NCBI RefSeq assembly: GCF_002874535.1
Contig: NZ_CP025025.1
Location: forward strand, 5,001 to 48,000
Length of the DNA stretch: 43,000 bases
From: Mesobacillus jeotgali
GTDB lineage: Bacteria; Bacillota; Bacilli; Bacillales; Cytobacillaceae
Direction of reading: 5' to 3'
The translations under genes were made by a program, and so were the position numbers. The notes below the pieces were generated by a model. It saw nothing but the letters and a program-made list of their open reading frames with translations, was not told where the DNA came from and ran no database searches. This document shows, piece by piece, positions 17,642 through 24,645 of the stretch (position 1 is the first letter of the stretch; the number at the start of each line of letters is the position of its first letter).

Positions 17642-18543
17642 GTCAGCCTGTATTGCCGCCTGAACCATTAACGAATGAGGCAATTGCTGAAAGACTTACA
17701 AGTACAGCAATTAAGCAACTTGATAGAGGTTTGATCAAGAAAAGAAACTTAGTGTACTTAGAATTGAACGGATGCTCCGGGAATATTATTTCTTTGTTGA
17801 ATGGCCAGAATCCCGATATTGAATATGCGCTAAATTCAATGGTGAATCTTCGCTACAGCAACAGCCTGATGGCAGCCGAAGGAGAAAAAGCGATTGAAAA
17901 ACTGATGGACACCCTGGATGAGGATTTCATTTTAGCCGTTGAGGGAGCGGTCGCCTTAAAAAATAACGGTCTTTATAATATCATCGGCAGCTGGCAAGGA
18001 AAGCCGCTTACAGGCCTTGAGGCAGCTAAAATGCTTGGAGAAAAAGCATCGAACATTTTGGCGGTAGGCGCATGTGCCACGCACGGTGGTGTTTCAGCTG
18101 CCAAGCCCAATCCATCTGAGTCCGTCGGCCTCCAGGCGGTTCTTCCGGAAAAGAAAATGATTAAGCTGCCAGGGTGTCCAGTACATCCAGACTGGTTTTT
18201 AGGGACACTTGCCCACCTCATCCTTTACGGAGAACCAGAAACAGATAACCTAGGCCGGCCGCTTATGTTTTACAGTACCTTGATTCATGACCGCTGCCCA
18301 AGGAGACCTTTTTTTGACAGGGGCATTTTTGCTGAAAAACTGGGAGATAAAACATGTTTATTCAAGCTTGGATGCCGCGGGCCGGTGACAAGGGTTGATT
18401 GCCCGACCAGGCAATGGAACGGACACGTGAACTGGCCGATAGGGGATGACACTCCATGCATTGGCTGTGCGCAATTTGGTTTCCCGGATGCAATGGCTCC
18501 ATTTATCAGTTATGACACGACAAGGGTGGTGAAGGATGAGTAA
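17638..18543 (+). CDS. NiFe hydrogenase small subunit, group 2a-like
   Basis: This electron-transfer subunit should carry three FeS clusters. Proximal ligands are Cys46, Cys146 and Cys180, but the second cysteine of the usual CxGC is replaced: CSGN, Asn49. The distal set is His217, Cys220, Cys240 and Cys246; the medial set is Cys255, Cys274 and Cys277 (PCIGC). The CSGN signature resembles what I recall of group 2a enzymes such as mycobacterial Huc, where the proximal cluster is 3Fe-4S. No twin-arginine signal is present; the N-terminus is a 38-residue charged extension, so the enzyme is predicted to be cytoplasmic. It overlaps the b5-like gene by 4 nt and the large-subunit gene by 8 nt. The 301-residue length is ordinary for a mature small subunit. 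Confidence 0.92.
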   Translation: MSQPVLPPEPLTNEAIAERLTSTAIKQLDRGLIKKRNLVYLELNGCSGNIISLLNGQNPDIEYALNSMVNLRYSNSLMAAEGEKAIEKLMDTLDEDFILAVEGAVALKNNGLYNIIGSWQGKPLTGLEAAKMLGEKASNILAVGACATHGGVSAAKPNPSESVGLQAVLPEKKMIKLPGCPVHPDWFLGTLAHLILYGEPETDNLGRPLMFYSTLIHDRCPRRPFFDRGIFAEKLGDKTCLFKLGCRGPVTRVDCPTRQWNGHVNWPIGDDTPCIGCAQFGFPDAMAPFISYDTTRVVKDE

Positions 18544-19942
18544 ACGTATTGTCATTAACCCATTAACACGAATCAGCGGCTTTATGGAGATTGATGTTAC
18601 GGTAGAAAACAATCAGGTTGTGGATGCAAAAACAAAAGGCAATTTATTTAGAGGCTTTGAGCAGATGCTGATCGGCAGAAGCCCGTTTGATTCCGTTTAT
18701 TTTACCCAGCGGATATGCGGGATTTGCTCATCTGCACATTCGATGGCCTCTTCTTTGGCGTTAGAGGATGCACTTAACATCGTGCCAATGGAACAGGGAA
18801 GGTATTTAAGAGATATTATTCATTGCTGTGAGTTCCTGCAAAATCATATCCGCCATTTTTATCAATATACGGTTCCTGATTTTGTGAAAATCGATCAAGA
18901 TTCTCTGTTCCAGGCCGATCATGACGACTTCCGGCTGCCATCTGAAATCAATGACCGAATTGCCAGGCACTACTTCGAATCTCTCACAATCAGCAGGCTT
19001 GCCCATCAAATGCTGGCGGTCCTCGGCGGAAAGGCCCCTCATAATCATGGCGTCTTCATCGGCGGGATCACGACCCAGGCAACAGCAGAAAAGGTGGTCC
19101 ACCTGGATTCGATTTTACAGAAGATATCTGCGTTCATTGATGAAAGTATGATTCCGGATGTATATGACATCGCCCACTACTATCAAGAATATTTCCATTT
19201 AGGCGGGGGCTACGGGAATTTACTGTCTTATGGTTCCTTTAACAACTATAAAGAGCTTGGGACATTATATGTTGATCCGCTTGTCTTGACGGCTGAAGGT
19301 ATGCAGGTATTTGACGAAAGCAAAATTCAGGAAAAAATCGATCACTCTTACTTTACATCAGAGAAAAATACCAATTCACCTGAAGAAGCTGAGCCAGTGC
19401 CGGATATGGATAAAAAAGATGCTTATTCCTGGGTAAAAGCACCAAGGTATAATGGGCTTCCTTTTGAAGTGGGACCGCTGGCAAGATTAATATTAAGTGG
19501 TTTGTATGATAATGGAATTTCGGCAATGGATCGAACGATTGCCAGAGCCCTGGAAGCGAAAAAAATCGCGGAAATAATGAAGGTATTGCTCAAGCAGATC
19601 ATACCTGGAGTAGATGTGCAAAAAAAATATAAACTACCCGAATCGGCATCCGGAAGGGGATTGGTTGATACGACAAGAGGAGCCCTTGGCCACTGGCTGA
19701 AAATAAAAGATAAGAAGATATCATACTATCAAATCATTACTCCGTCCACCTGGGATTTTTCAACTCGAGATGAAAACGGCTATAGAGGGACTGCTGAAGA
19801 AGCTTTGATCGGGACACCCATCCAAAACCCGGAGAAACCTGCCGAGATTGGAAGGATCCTGCGTTCTTTTGATCCTTGCATGTCATGTGCGACCCATGTG
19901 TACATTCCGGGAAAACAAGTGAAAACAATAAAGGTGTTTTAA
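18536..19942 (+). CDS. NiFe hydrogenase large (catalytic) subunit
   Basis: This subunit holds the NiFe(CN)2CO site that splits or forms H2. Both cysteine pairs are intact: L1 RICGICSSAH (Cys61, Cys64, His68) and L2 DPCMSCATH (Cys448, Cys451). Fourteen residues follow His454 and are the likely propeptide removed by the endopeptidase encoded next. Other family signatures are INPLTRISG at the N-terminus and YSWVKAPRYNGLPFEVGPLA. At 468 residues it is on the short side for uptake hydrogenases. Lack of export signals on either subunit and the CSGN small-subunit motif favour a group 2 uptake enzyme. Direction (H2 oxidation) is inferred from class. Confidence 0.95.
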   Translation: MSKRIVINPLTRISGFMEIDVTVENNQVVDAKTKGNLFRGFEQMLIGRSPFDSVYFTQRICGICSSAHSMASSLALEDALNIVPMEQGRYLRDIIHCCEFLQNHIRHFYQYTVPDFVKIDQDSLFQADHDDFRLPSEINDRIARHYFESLTISRLAHQMLAVLGGKAPHNHGVFIGGITTQATAEKVVHLDSILQKISAFIDESMIPDVYDIAHYYQEYFHLGGGYGNLLSYGSFNNYKELGTLYVDPLVLTAEGMQVFDESKIQEKIDHSYFTSEKNTNSPEEAEPVPDMDKKDAYSWVKAPRYNGLPFEVGPLARLILSGLYDNGISAMDRTIARALEAKKIAEIMKVLLKQIIPGVDVQKKYKLPESASGRGLVDTTRGALGHWLKIKDKKISYYQIITPSTWDFSTRDENGYRGTAEEALIGTPIQNPEKPAEIGRILRSFDPCMSCATHVYIPGKQVKTIKVF

Positions 19943-20406
19943 TGGAAAAAATCATCGTTTTAGGTATTGGCAACGTATTGATGATGGATGATGGAATCGG
20001 CATTTATTTGATTGAGGAACTATCCAGGCTGAATACTAAAGCAGATATTTCGTTTTTAATTGGTGAGTCGGATATTGATTATTGCATTGAGCAAATAATG
20101 GATGCTGCCTTTGTGATTATTGTCGATGCAGCATTTTCAGGTAATGAGCCAGGAAGCCTTACGATTTATCCGCTTTCTGATTTACATGAACACCGGGAAC
20201 TGGATATTTCCTCTCATAATTTCCATCTGTTTAATCTGTTGTTTCTCCAAAAAGATCGGATCAAGGGATTTCTTATCGGGGTGGAGCCATATGAGATCCA
20301 GTTCCATATCGGGTTAAGCAAGACGCTGAATGAGAAATGGAATAGGATCCTGCAAGATGTATCAGAGACGATTGGTGCACTGATTAGGAGAAAGAATAAA
20401 TATTAG
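19942..20406 (+). CDS. hydrogenase maturation endopeptidase (HyaD/HybD family)
   Basis: This is the protease that trims the large-subunit C-terminus after nickel insertion. The 154-residue protein has the family start VLGIGNVLMMDDGIG. The nickel-sensing positions known from HybD correspond to Asp17, Asp62 (VIIVDA) and His92 (SSHNFHL). The ATG at 19942 shares its A with the large-subunit stop (TAATG); longer in-frame versions run into that gene. Presence of the 14-residue propeptide on the large subunit agrees with this job. Confidence 0.93.
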   Translation: MEKIIVLGIGNVLMMDDGIGIYLIEELSRLNTKADISFLIGESDIDYCIEQIMDAAFVIIVDAAFSGNEPGSLTIYPLSDLHEHRELDISSHNFHLFNLLFLQKDRIKGFLIGVEPYEIQFHIGLSKTLNEKWNRILQDVSETIGALIRRKNKY

Positions 20407-20416
20407 GGAGCAGGTT

Positions 20417-20650
20417 ATGCAAAATCATTATTATAATTCGAATGTCAGGAATTCGACTGTCGTCGGTTTTGCTAGAGGCGATGTGAATGGTGACAAGATT
20501 CCAGACACAGTGTATGTTACTGGCATGAAAGAATCAGATGTTTTCCAAGCAGATTCATTGGGTTTTATACAGAATAGATTAAAATGGAACGGCTCCATGT
20601 TCGTATTGGATTATCAAGATTTGGCGATTTTTGGTTCTCAAGCTGAGTAA
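20417..20650 (+). CDS. shortened VCBS/FG-GAP-type protein, apparent internal deletion
   Basis: This 77-residue protein has an N-terminus with the calcium-loop VCBS pattern ARGDVNGDKIPDTVYVTG. From about residue 43 it continues as ADSLGFIQNRLKWNGSMFVL and LDYQDLAIFGS. As I recall, Bacillus spore-coat-type VCBS proteins of roughly 230 residues begin with the first pattern and end with the second, with about 150 residues between. Here the two ends are joined in frame. It lies 10 nt after the endopeptidase gene, with a purine-rich GGGAGCAGG before the ATG, so it looks like the last gene of the hydrogenase operon. It may be a decayed or minimal version; function unknown. Confidence 0.65.
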   Translation: MQNHYYNSNVRNSTVVGFARGDVNGDKIPDTVYVTGMKESDVFQADSLGFIQNRLKWNGSMFVLDYQDLAIFGSQAE

Positions 20651-20723
20651 ACTGTGCTGTACCCCAGTATTGGAGGTTTCCTGCGGGTGAAGCGCTTCCG
20701 AACCTTCTGTATATCGCTTGAAA

Positions 20724-20759
20724 ATTGCCCGGCATCCACTTCATTCAATGTTGGGCAGT
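20724..20759 (+). terminator. probable terminator of the hydrogenase operon
   Basis: ATTGCCCGGCAT / ATGTTGGGCAGT, a 12-bp stem with three G-U pairs and a 12-nt loop, 73 nt after the last operon gene. The T run is weak. Confidence 0.45.
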
Positions 20760-20789
20760 CTACTTTCCACAGAAAAAATAATTCCTAAC

Positions 20790-20872
20790 CGATATGTCGG
20801 ATATCGCCAATTCTGCTAGAATAAAAATATAGACGATATGACTCTTGCAAATATTGTTGAAACTCGTCATAT
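20790..20872 (+). promoter_or_regulatory. promoter and operator region of the DUF3967 gene
   Basis: An extended -10 (TGCTAGAAT, hexamer 20817-20822) has the perfect palindrome CGATAT-N5-ATATCG (20790-20806) over its -35 position. A second near-palindrome, CGATATGAC (20834) with GTCATATTG (20866), lies downstream. This layout suits repression by the gene's own MerR-like product. Confidence 0.55.
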
Positions 20873-20891
20873 TGGAGATAGGAGGTGCGAT

Positions 20892-21596
20892 ATGCGACAC
20901 GATATACAACCGAACGAACAGGCATTCTCAACAAAAGAAGTAGCAGAAGCTGTTGGGATTGCAACCCCTACAGTTCGAAAGTACGGCCAAATACTGGAGC
21001 GTAATGGCTATGAGTTTTTGAAGGATGGCGACCGGAGGATCTTTGTCCAATCCGATATTAATTCGCTTATAGCGCTGCGCGATACGGACAAGCCATTGGA
21101 CGATACAGCAAAAGATCTTGTTGCCGAGCAAAAAGAGAGGCTGGATGGATCGGGCAGTACAGAGGTTGCAATCAACGACGCGTATGGGAGTAACTTACCG
21201 CAGGATCCAGACCAATTAAAAGAGGTATTGCTTTTTGTGGTCAATGAACTGGCAGCTGCGCGTGAAATGAATATGCAGCTGAAAAACGACATGACCCAGA
21301 TGAAGACAAGTGTTGCCCAGCTTCAGCAGGATCATCATGTGATTAGTTCCAGTATCGGAAATTCAGCACAAAGAACGAATGCGAAAATTGAAAGATTACT
21401 TGAACAGCAAAATGGCCATTACGAAGACTTGCTGCAGCAGGAAAGAGAGAGAAGTGAGCTTCTGCAAAAAGAAATTCAGAAAATGCGGGAAGAGCAAAAG
21501 AATGAGTGGAATTCCCAGAGTGATTTTAACAAACGTCTGGAAGAGGAAATCAAGAATAGAAAATGGGGATGGCTAACAGCAATATTCCGGAAATAA
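20892..21596 (+). CDS. MerR-like HTH protein with coiled coil (DUF3967 / RacA-like)
   Basis: This 234-residue protein has an N-terminal MerR-type helix-turn-helix (about residues 10-70, with FSTKEVAEAVGIATPTVRKY). A variable linker follows, then a long coiled coil (about 120-225) rich in Gln, Glu and Lys, ending in WGWLTAIFRK. This is the layout of DUF3967 proteins, several of them plasmid-borne, and of the chromosome-anchoring protein RacA. The ATG at 20892 follows AGGAGGT. The repeated CGATAT words around the gene, two inside its start region, are likely binding sites. Possible roles are DNA anchoring or partition, or local repression. It is monocistronic. Confidence 0.75.
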   Translation: MRHDIQPNEQAFSTKEVAEAVGIATPTVRKYGQILERNGYEFLKDGDRRIFVQSDINSLIALRDTDKPLDDTAKDLVAEQKERLDGSGSTEVAINDAYGSNLPQDPDQLKEVLLFVVNELAAAREMNMQLKNDMTQMKTSVAQLQQDHHVISSSIGNSAQRTNAKIERLLEQQNGHYEDLLQQERERSELLQKEIQKMREEQKNEWNSQSDFNKRLEEEIKNRKWGWLTAIFRK

Positions 21597-21631
21597 GGTA
21601 CATGCAAGACCTTGTAAGAGATCTTGCTGCC

Positions 21632-21707
21632 CGATATGAATACGAGCATTGCTACGAGTATTTGTGTCGTGTCTAAGAAGGTTTTATTGTATATCGCTTG
21701 ACGATAC
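21632..21707. repeat. downstream CGATAT/ATATCG sites of the DUF3967 gene
   Basis: CGATAT at 21632-21637, then ATATCG-CTTGA-CGATAC (21691-21707), whose core TATCG-N5-CGATA is a perfect palindrome. TGTATATCGCTTGA (21688-21701) repeats exactly the sequence at 20708-20721, so the gene is bracketed by a 14-bp direct repeat 980 bp apart. The rest of the stretch 21597-21889 shows no gene. Confidence 0.55.
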
Positions 21708-21889
21708 GCAATCTAGAATCCTTTCAAATAGCCTCCGGAGAGAAAGACCTAATCGAACCCCACCTTCAAAATCCAACAATTTCCCGAGAAATATCTACAA
21801 TTTATGTTTAGCGTTCGACAATATGATCAGCACACATTAATGGACCTGGAGTCAATTTCTTTCGAGCGTTAATCAAATGAATACATAAT

Positions 21890-21928
21890 AAAAACCCCTA
21901 TGGAGGAATATATTCCATAGGGGTTTTT
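21890..21928. terminator. bidirectional terminator before the ECF gene end
   Basis: A 15-bp stem AAAAACCCCTATGGA / TCCATAGGGGTTTTT with A/T runs on both sides. It mainly closes the minus-strand ECF gene. Confidence 0.92.
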
Positions 21929-21940
21929 ATGGCGTACAAA

Positions 21941-22465
21941 TTATAACAATTTCTTCATTCGGCCAACAAGTGGGATGACAATCAGACCAGCAATGACGAC
22001 CTGCATGACGTTTCCTGGGATTGAGCCGAATGGCTGGATCCAGTTTCCGTATAGAACCACTTCGGTAAAGTAGTAGCCAACGATTTTAATGACAAGGGCA
22101 ACGATAACTGCAAGAGAGTACACATACACTTTCTTGCCAGGCATTTTTTCAGCCATCAATCCAGCTACATAGCCCATTGCGCCGACGATAACGAAAGTGA
22201 ACGGCGCCCACAATGCCCATCCTGAGATGATGTCGAACAAGCCCATTCCGAAGGCTCCTGCTATTGCACCTGTTTTCCTGCCGTAAACGAAGGCGGCAAT
22301 AAATAAAGGGATGTTGCCCATATGGATCAGGCCTCCATTCCCCATGATCGGGAGCCTGATATTGATGAACATGGTTGCTACAACGGTCAATGCAATAAAA
22401 AGAGCATTGATGACTAAAACTTTTGTCTTAGTTGTTTCTTTGGTTGTTGAGTATGCTGCATTCAT
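21941..22465 (-). CDS. ECF transporter substrate-binding (S) component
   Basis: This 174-residue membrane protein has about five or six helices and the layout of an energy-coupling-factor S component: a short polar N-terminus, VLVINALFIALTVVATM as first helix, and the loop-helix IPLFIAAFVYGRKTGAIAG. It would capture a vitamin-like substrate and use the shared EcfA-A'-T module encoded elsewhere. The ATG at 22465 follows AAAGAGGT; the frame is open further upstream but without a ribosome binding site. The substrate cannot be read from the sequence, and no riboswitch that I recognise lies in the 220-bp divergent gap to the BCCT gene. Confidence 0.83.
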   Translation of the reverse strand: MNAAYSTTKETTKTKVLVINALFIALTVVATMFINIRLPIMGNGGLIHMGNIPLFIAAFVYGRKTGAIAGAFGMGLFDIISGWALWAPFTFVIVGAMGYVAGLMAEKMPGKKVYVYSLAVIVALVIKIVGYYFTEVVLYGNWIQPFGSIPGNVMQVVIAGLIVIPLVGRMKKLL

Positions 22466-22695
22466 TTGCTTACCTCTTTCTTTGTTCAGGACTCTTTTCG
22501 TATACTTCGAAACAGCCTTTTTAATTTCTATCATACTCTTTATTGGTAACTTAATAAATACATAATAATAGGAACTTGTACAGGATTTTGGGAATTTAAT
22601 GCCCCTCCTATATGGGGATATTCGCGAATGCATGCCTTGATTTCGGGCAAGATAACCGTATCTTGTAAGGAAATTCATCATGGGGAGTGGCTGAA

Positions 22696-24237
22696 GTGAA
22701 CAAGGTATCAAAGGTATTCTGGATTTCTCTCGTCATTGCGAGTGGATTTGTGATTTGGGGTGTGGTAGCTCCAATCCAATTAGGTGAAGTAATGGATGTG
22801 GCTAAGGGATTCTTTTTAGACACTTTTGGATGGTTTTATCAATTAGCAGCTTCTTTCTTCCTCCTGTTTGCGTTATTTTTGATTTTTAGCAAATATGGAA
22901 AAATAAAGTTAGGAGCAGATGAGGACAAGCCTGACTTCAGCCGTGCAACGTGGTTTGCAATGTTGTTCAGTGCTGGAATGGGTATCGGGTTGCTTTTCTT
23001 TGGGGTCTCGGAGCCTATTTCTCATTTTGTAAATCCGCCAATTGGTGAAGGGGGCACACCTGAGGCAGCAAAAACTGCTTTAAGATACACTTACATGCAT
23101 TGGGGTTTTCATGCCTGGGCTATTTACGCTGTCATCGCACTTGTCCTGGCATACTATAAATTCAGGAAAAAGAAACCTGGTCTGATGAGTATAACCCTCA
23201 TGCCTTTGATAGGGGAACGCTCAAAAGGAATACTCGGAACCACCGTAGATGTAGTCGCTGTATTTGCAACGATTTTTGGTGTAGCAGCATCTGTAGGATT
23301 GGGTGCGGCACAGATAAATGGAGGTCTAAACTATGTTGCGGGAGTACCAAATAACTTCACGATTCAGCTTATTATAATAGCAGTTGTAACTGTTCTTTTT
23401 CTCCTATCTGCCAGCACTGGTCTGCAAAAGGGAATTAAGTATTTAAGCAATGCGAACTTGATTTTAGCTGTCCTTTTGCTTTTTGGGTTATTAATCTTAA
23501 GTCCAACAGGCTTTGTCCTTGACCTGTTTACGACAACACTTGGGAGCTATGTGCAAAACCTGCCGAGCATGGGTTTAAGATTGACTCCATTTAATGAAGA
23601 GCAAGCTGGTTGGATAAAAGACTGGACAATCTTTTACTGGGCATGGTGGATTGCATGGGCACCTTTTGTAGGGACATTCATTGCCCGTGTTTCCAAAGGA
23701 AGGACGGTGAGGGAGTTCATGATTGCCGTACTCATCATTCCCACACTTGTTTGTGCCTTCTGGTTTGCGGTATTTGGAGGAACGGCTATTTACTTTGAAT
23801 ACTTTGAAGGTGCCAACATATCCGGTCAAAGCTTAGAAACAGCCCTATTTTACGTATATGACCTTTTACCATTCTCTGGTGCATTGGTCATTATTACATT
23901 AATTCTTATTACTACATTCTTTGTTACTTCGGCTGACTCAGCTACATTCGTCTTAGGGATGCAAACAGCGAAAGGAGACTTGAATCCACCAAATGTCGTG
24001 AAAATTGTCTGGGGGCTTTTTCTATCAGCATCTGCTGTCGTACTTATGCTCTCTGGTGGACTGAGTGCTTTGCAAACAGCCATCATTGTCAGTGCCTTTC
24101 CATTGACCTTTGTATTGATTGCTATGTCCTTCTCAATATTAAAAGACTTTAGGTCAGAGGTTGTTGAAAAAAAACCAAAAAAGGAAAAAGGGAAATTATT
24201 TAAAAAAGAAGATAAGCCAGATCCCAACCCTGTATAA
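22696..24237 (+). CDS. BCCT family transporter (OpuD-like, glycine betaine)
   Basis: This is a 12-helix sodium-coupled transporter of the betaine/carnitine/choline family, used for compatible-solute uptake under osmotic stress. Signatures are FSAGMGIGLLFFGVSEP and the tryptophan-rich substrate segment FYWAWWIAWAPFVGTFIARV, followed by SKGRTVREF. The C-terminus is highly charged (KKPKKEKGKLFKKED), as in osmosensing BCCT carriers. GTG at 22696 is preferred because GGGGAG lies 8 nt upstream; GTG at 22687 in the same frame overlaps that site. This gives 513 residues, close to B. subtilis OpuD. The exact substrate is inferred. Confidence 0.93.
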   Translation: MNKVSKVFWISLVIASGFVIWGVVAPIQLGEVMDVAKGFFLDTFGWFYQLAASFFLLFALFLIFSKYGKIKLGADEDKPDFSRATWFAMLFSAGMGIGLLFFGVSEPISHFVNPPIGEGGTPEAAKTALRYTYMHWGFHAWAIYAVIALVLAYYKFRKKKPGLMSITLMPLIGERSKGILGTTVDVVAVFATIFGVAASVGLGAAQINGGLNYVAGVPNNFTIQLIIIAVVTVLFLLSASTGLQKGIKYLSNANLILAVLLLFGLLILSPTGFVLDLFTTTLGSYVQNLPSMGLRLTPFNEEQAGWIKDWTIFYWAWWIAWAPFVGTFIARVSKGRTVREFMIAVLIIPTLVCAFWFAVFGGTAIYFEYFEGANISGQSLETALFYVYDLLPFSGALVIITLILITTFFVTSADSATFVLGMQTAKGDLNPPNVVKIVWGLFLSASAVVLMLSGGLSALQTAIIVSAFPLTFVLIAMSFSILKDFRSEVVEKKPKKEKGKLFKKEDKPDPNPV

Positions 24238-24249
24238 AAGTTCTTGTAA

Positions 24250-24414
24250 GTTGTACTCAATGCAGCTAGTAAGACATACAAGTATATGATCGGCTTTCTG
24301 AATGAAATACTTATTGCTATAAACAAGGATGCAGCAGGTGCACATAAAGGATATTCCCGTATGCCTTATGGGAATAAATCAGCAGAACTGGAATCGTTTA
24401 TACGTAATGAGTAA
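24250..24414 (+). pseudogene. short open frame, possible gene remnant
   Basis: After a stop at 24247 a frame runs to the TAA at 24412-24414. From ATG 24286 it encodes 42 residues (MIGFLNEILIAINKD, then YSRMPYGNKSAELESF). The composition looks protein-like rather than random, but no ribosome binding site precedes the ATG and the frame upstream has no start. It may be the tail of a decayed gene; I do not recognise the family. Confidence 0.25.
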
Positions 24415-24424
24415 CAAAGACACG

Positions 24425-24454
24425 GATCTATCCTATTTGGATGGATCTTTTTTT
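24425..24454 (+). terminator. terminator downstream of the BCCT gene
   Basis: GATCTATCC / GGATGGATC, 9 bp with one G-U pair and a 5-nt loop, followed by seven T. It lies about 190 nt after the transporter stop and just after the short remnant frame. Confidence 0.82.
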
Positions 24455-24529
24455 GTCTGTAAGTATAGAAAAGTCCTAAATCCGCAAAAAAAATCCTAAA
24501 TCTCCTATTGTCCTACTCTCTAGCACGTG

Positions 24530-24569
24530 TTAATATCAGAATATTAAAAATAATATAAAAACGCTTACA
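24530..24569 (+). promoter_or_regulatory. palindrome and cre-like site before the substrate-binding gene
   Basis: TTAATAT-CAGA-ATATTAA (24530-24547) is a perfect inverted repeat typical of an operator. TAAAAACGCTTACA (24556-24569) matches 13 of 14 positions of the CcpA cre consensus. The region precedes the lipoprotein gene by 76 nt or more. Confidence 0.4.
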
Positions 24570-24645
24570 GAAGGAGGACAGACAGTCGACAATTTCATTC
24601 ACCAAGACGATACATACATTTTCTTGAATTTGGGGAGGACAAAGG

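Noticed and set aside
22496-22512. TTTCG-N7-CGAAA inverted repeat upstream of the ECF gene
   Set aside because: Short, isolated and without a promoter in register; not enough to call an operator.
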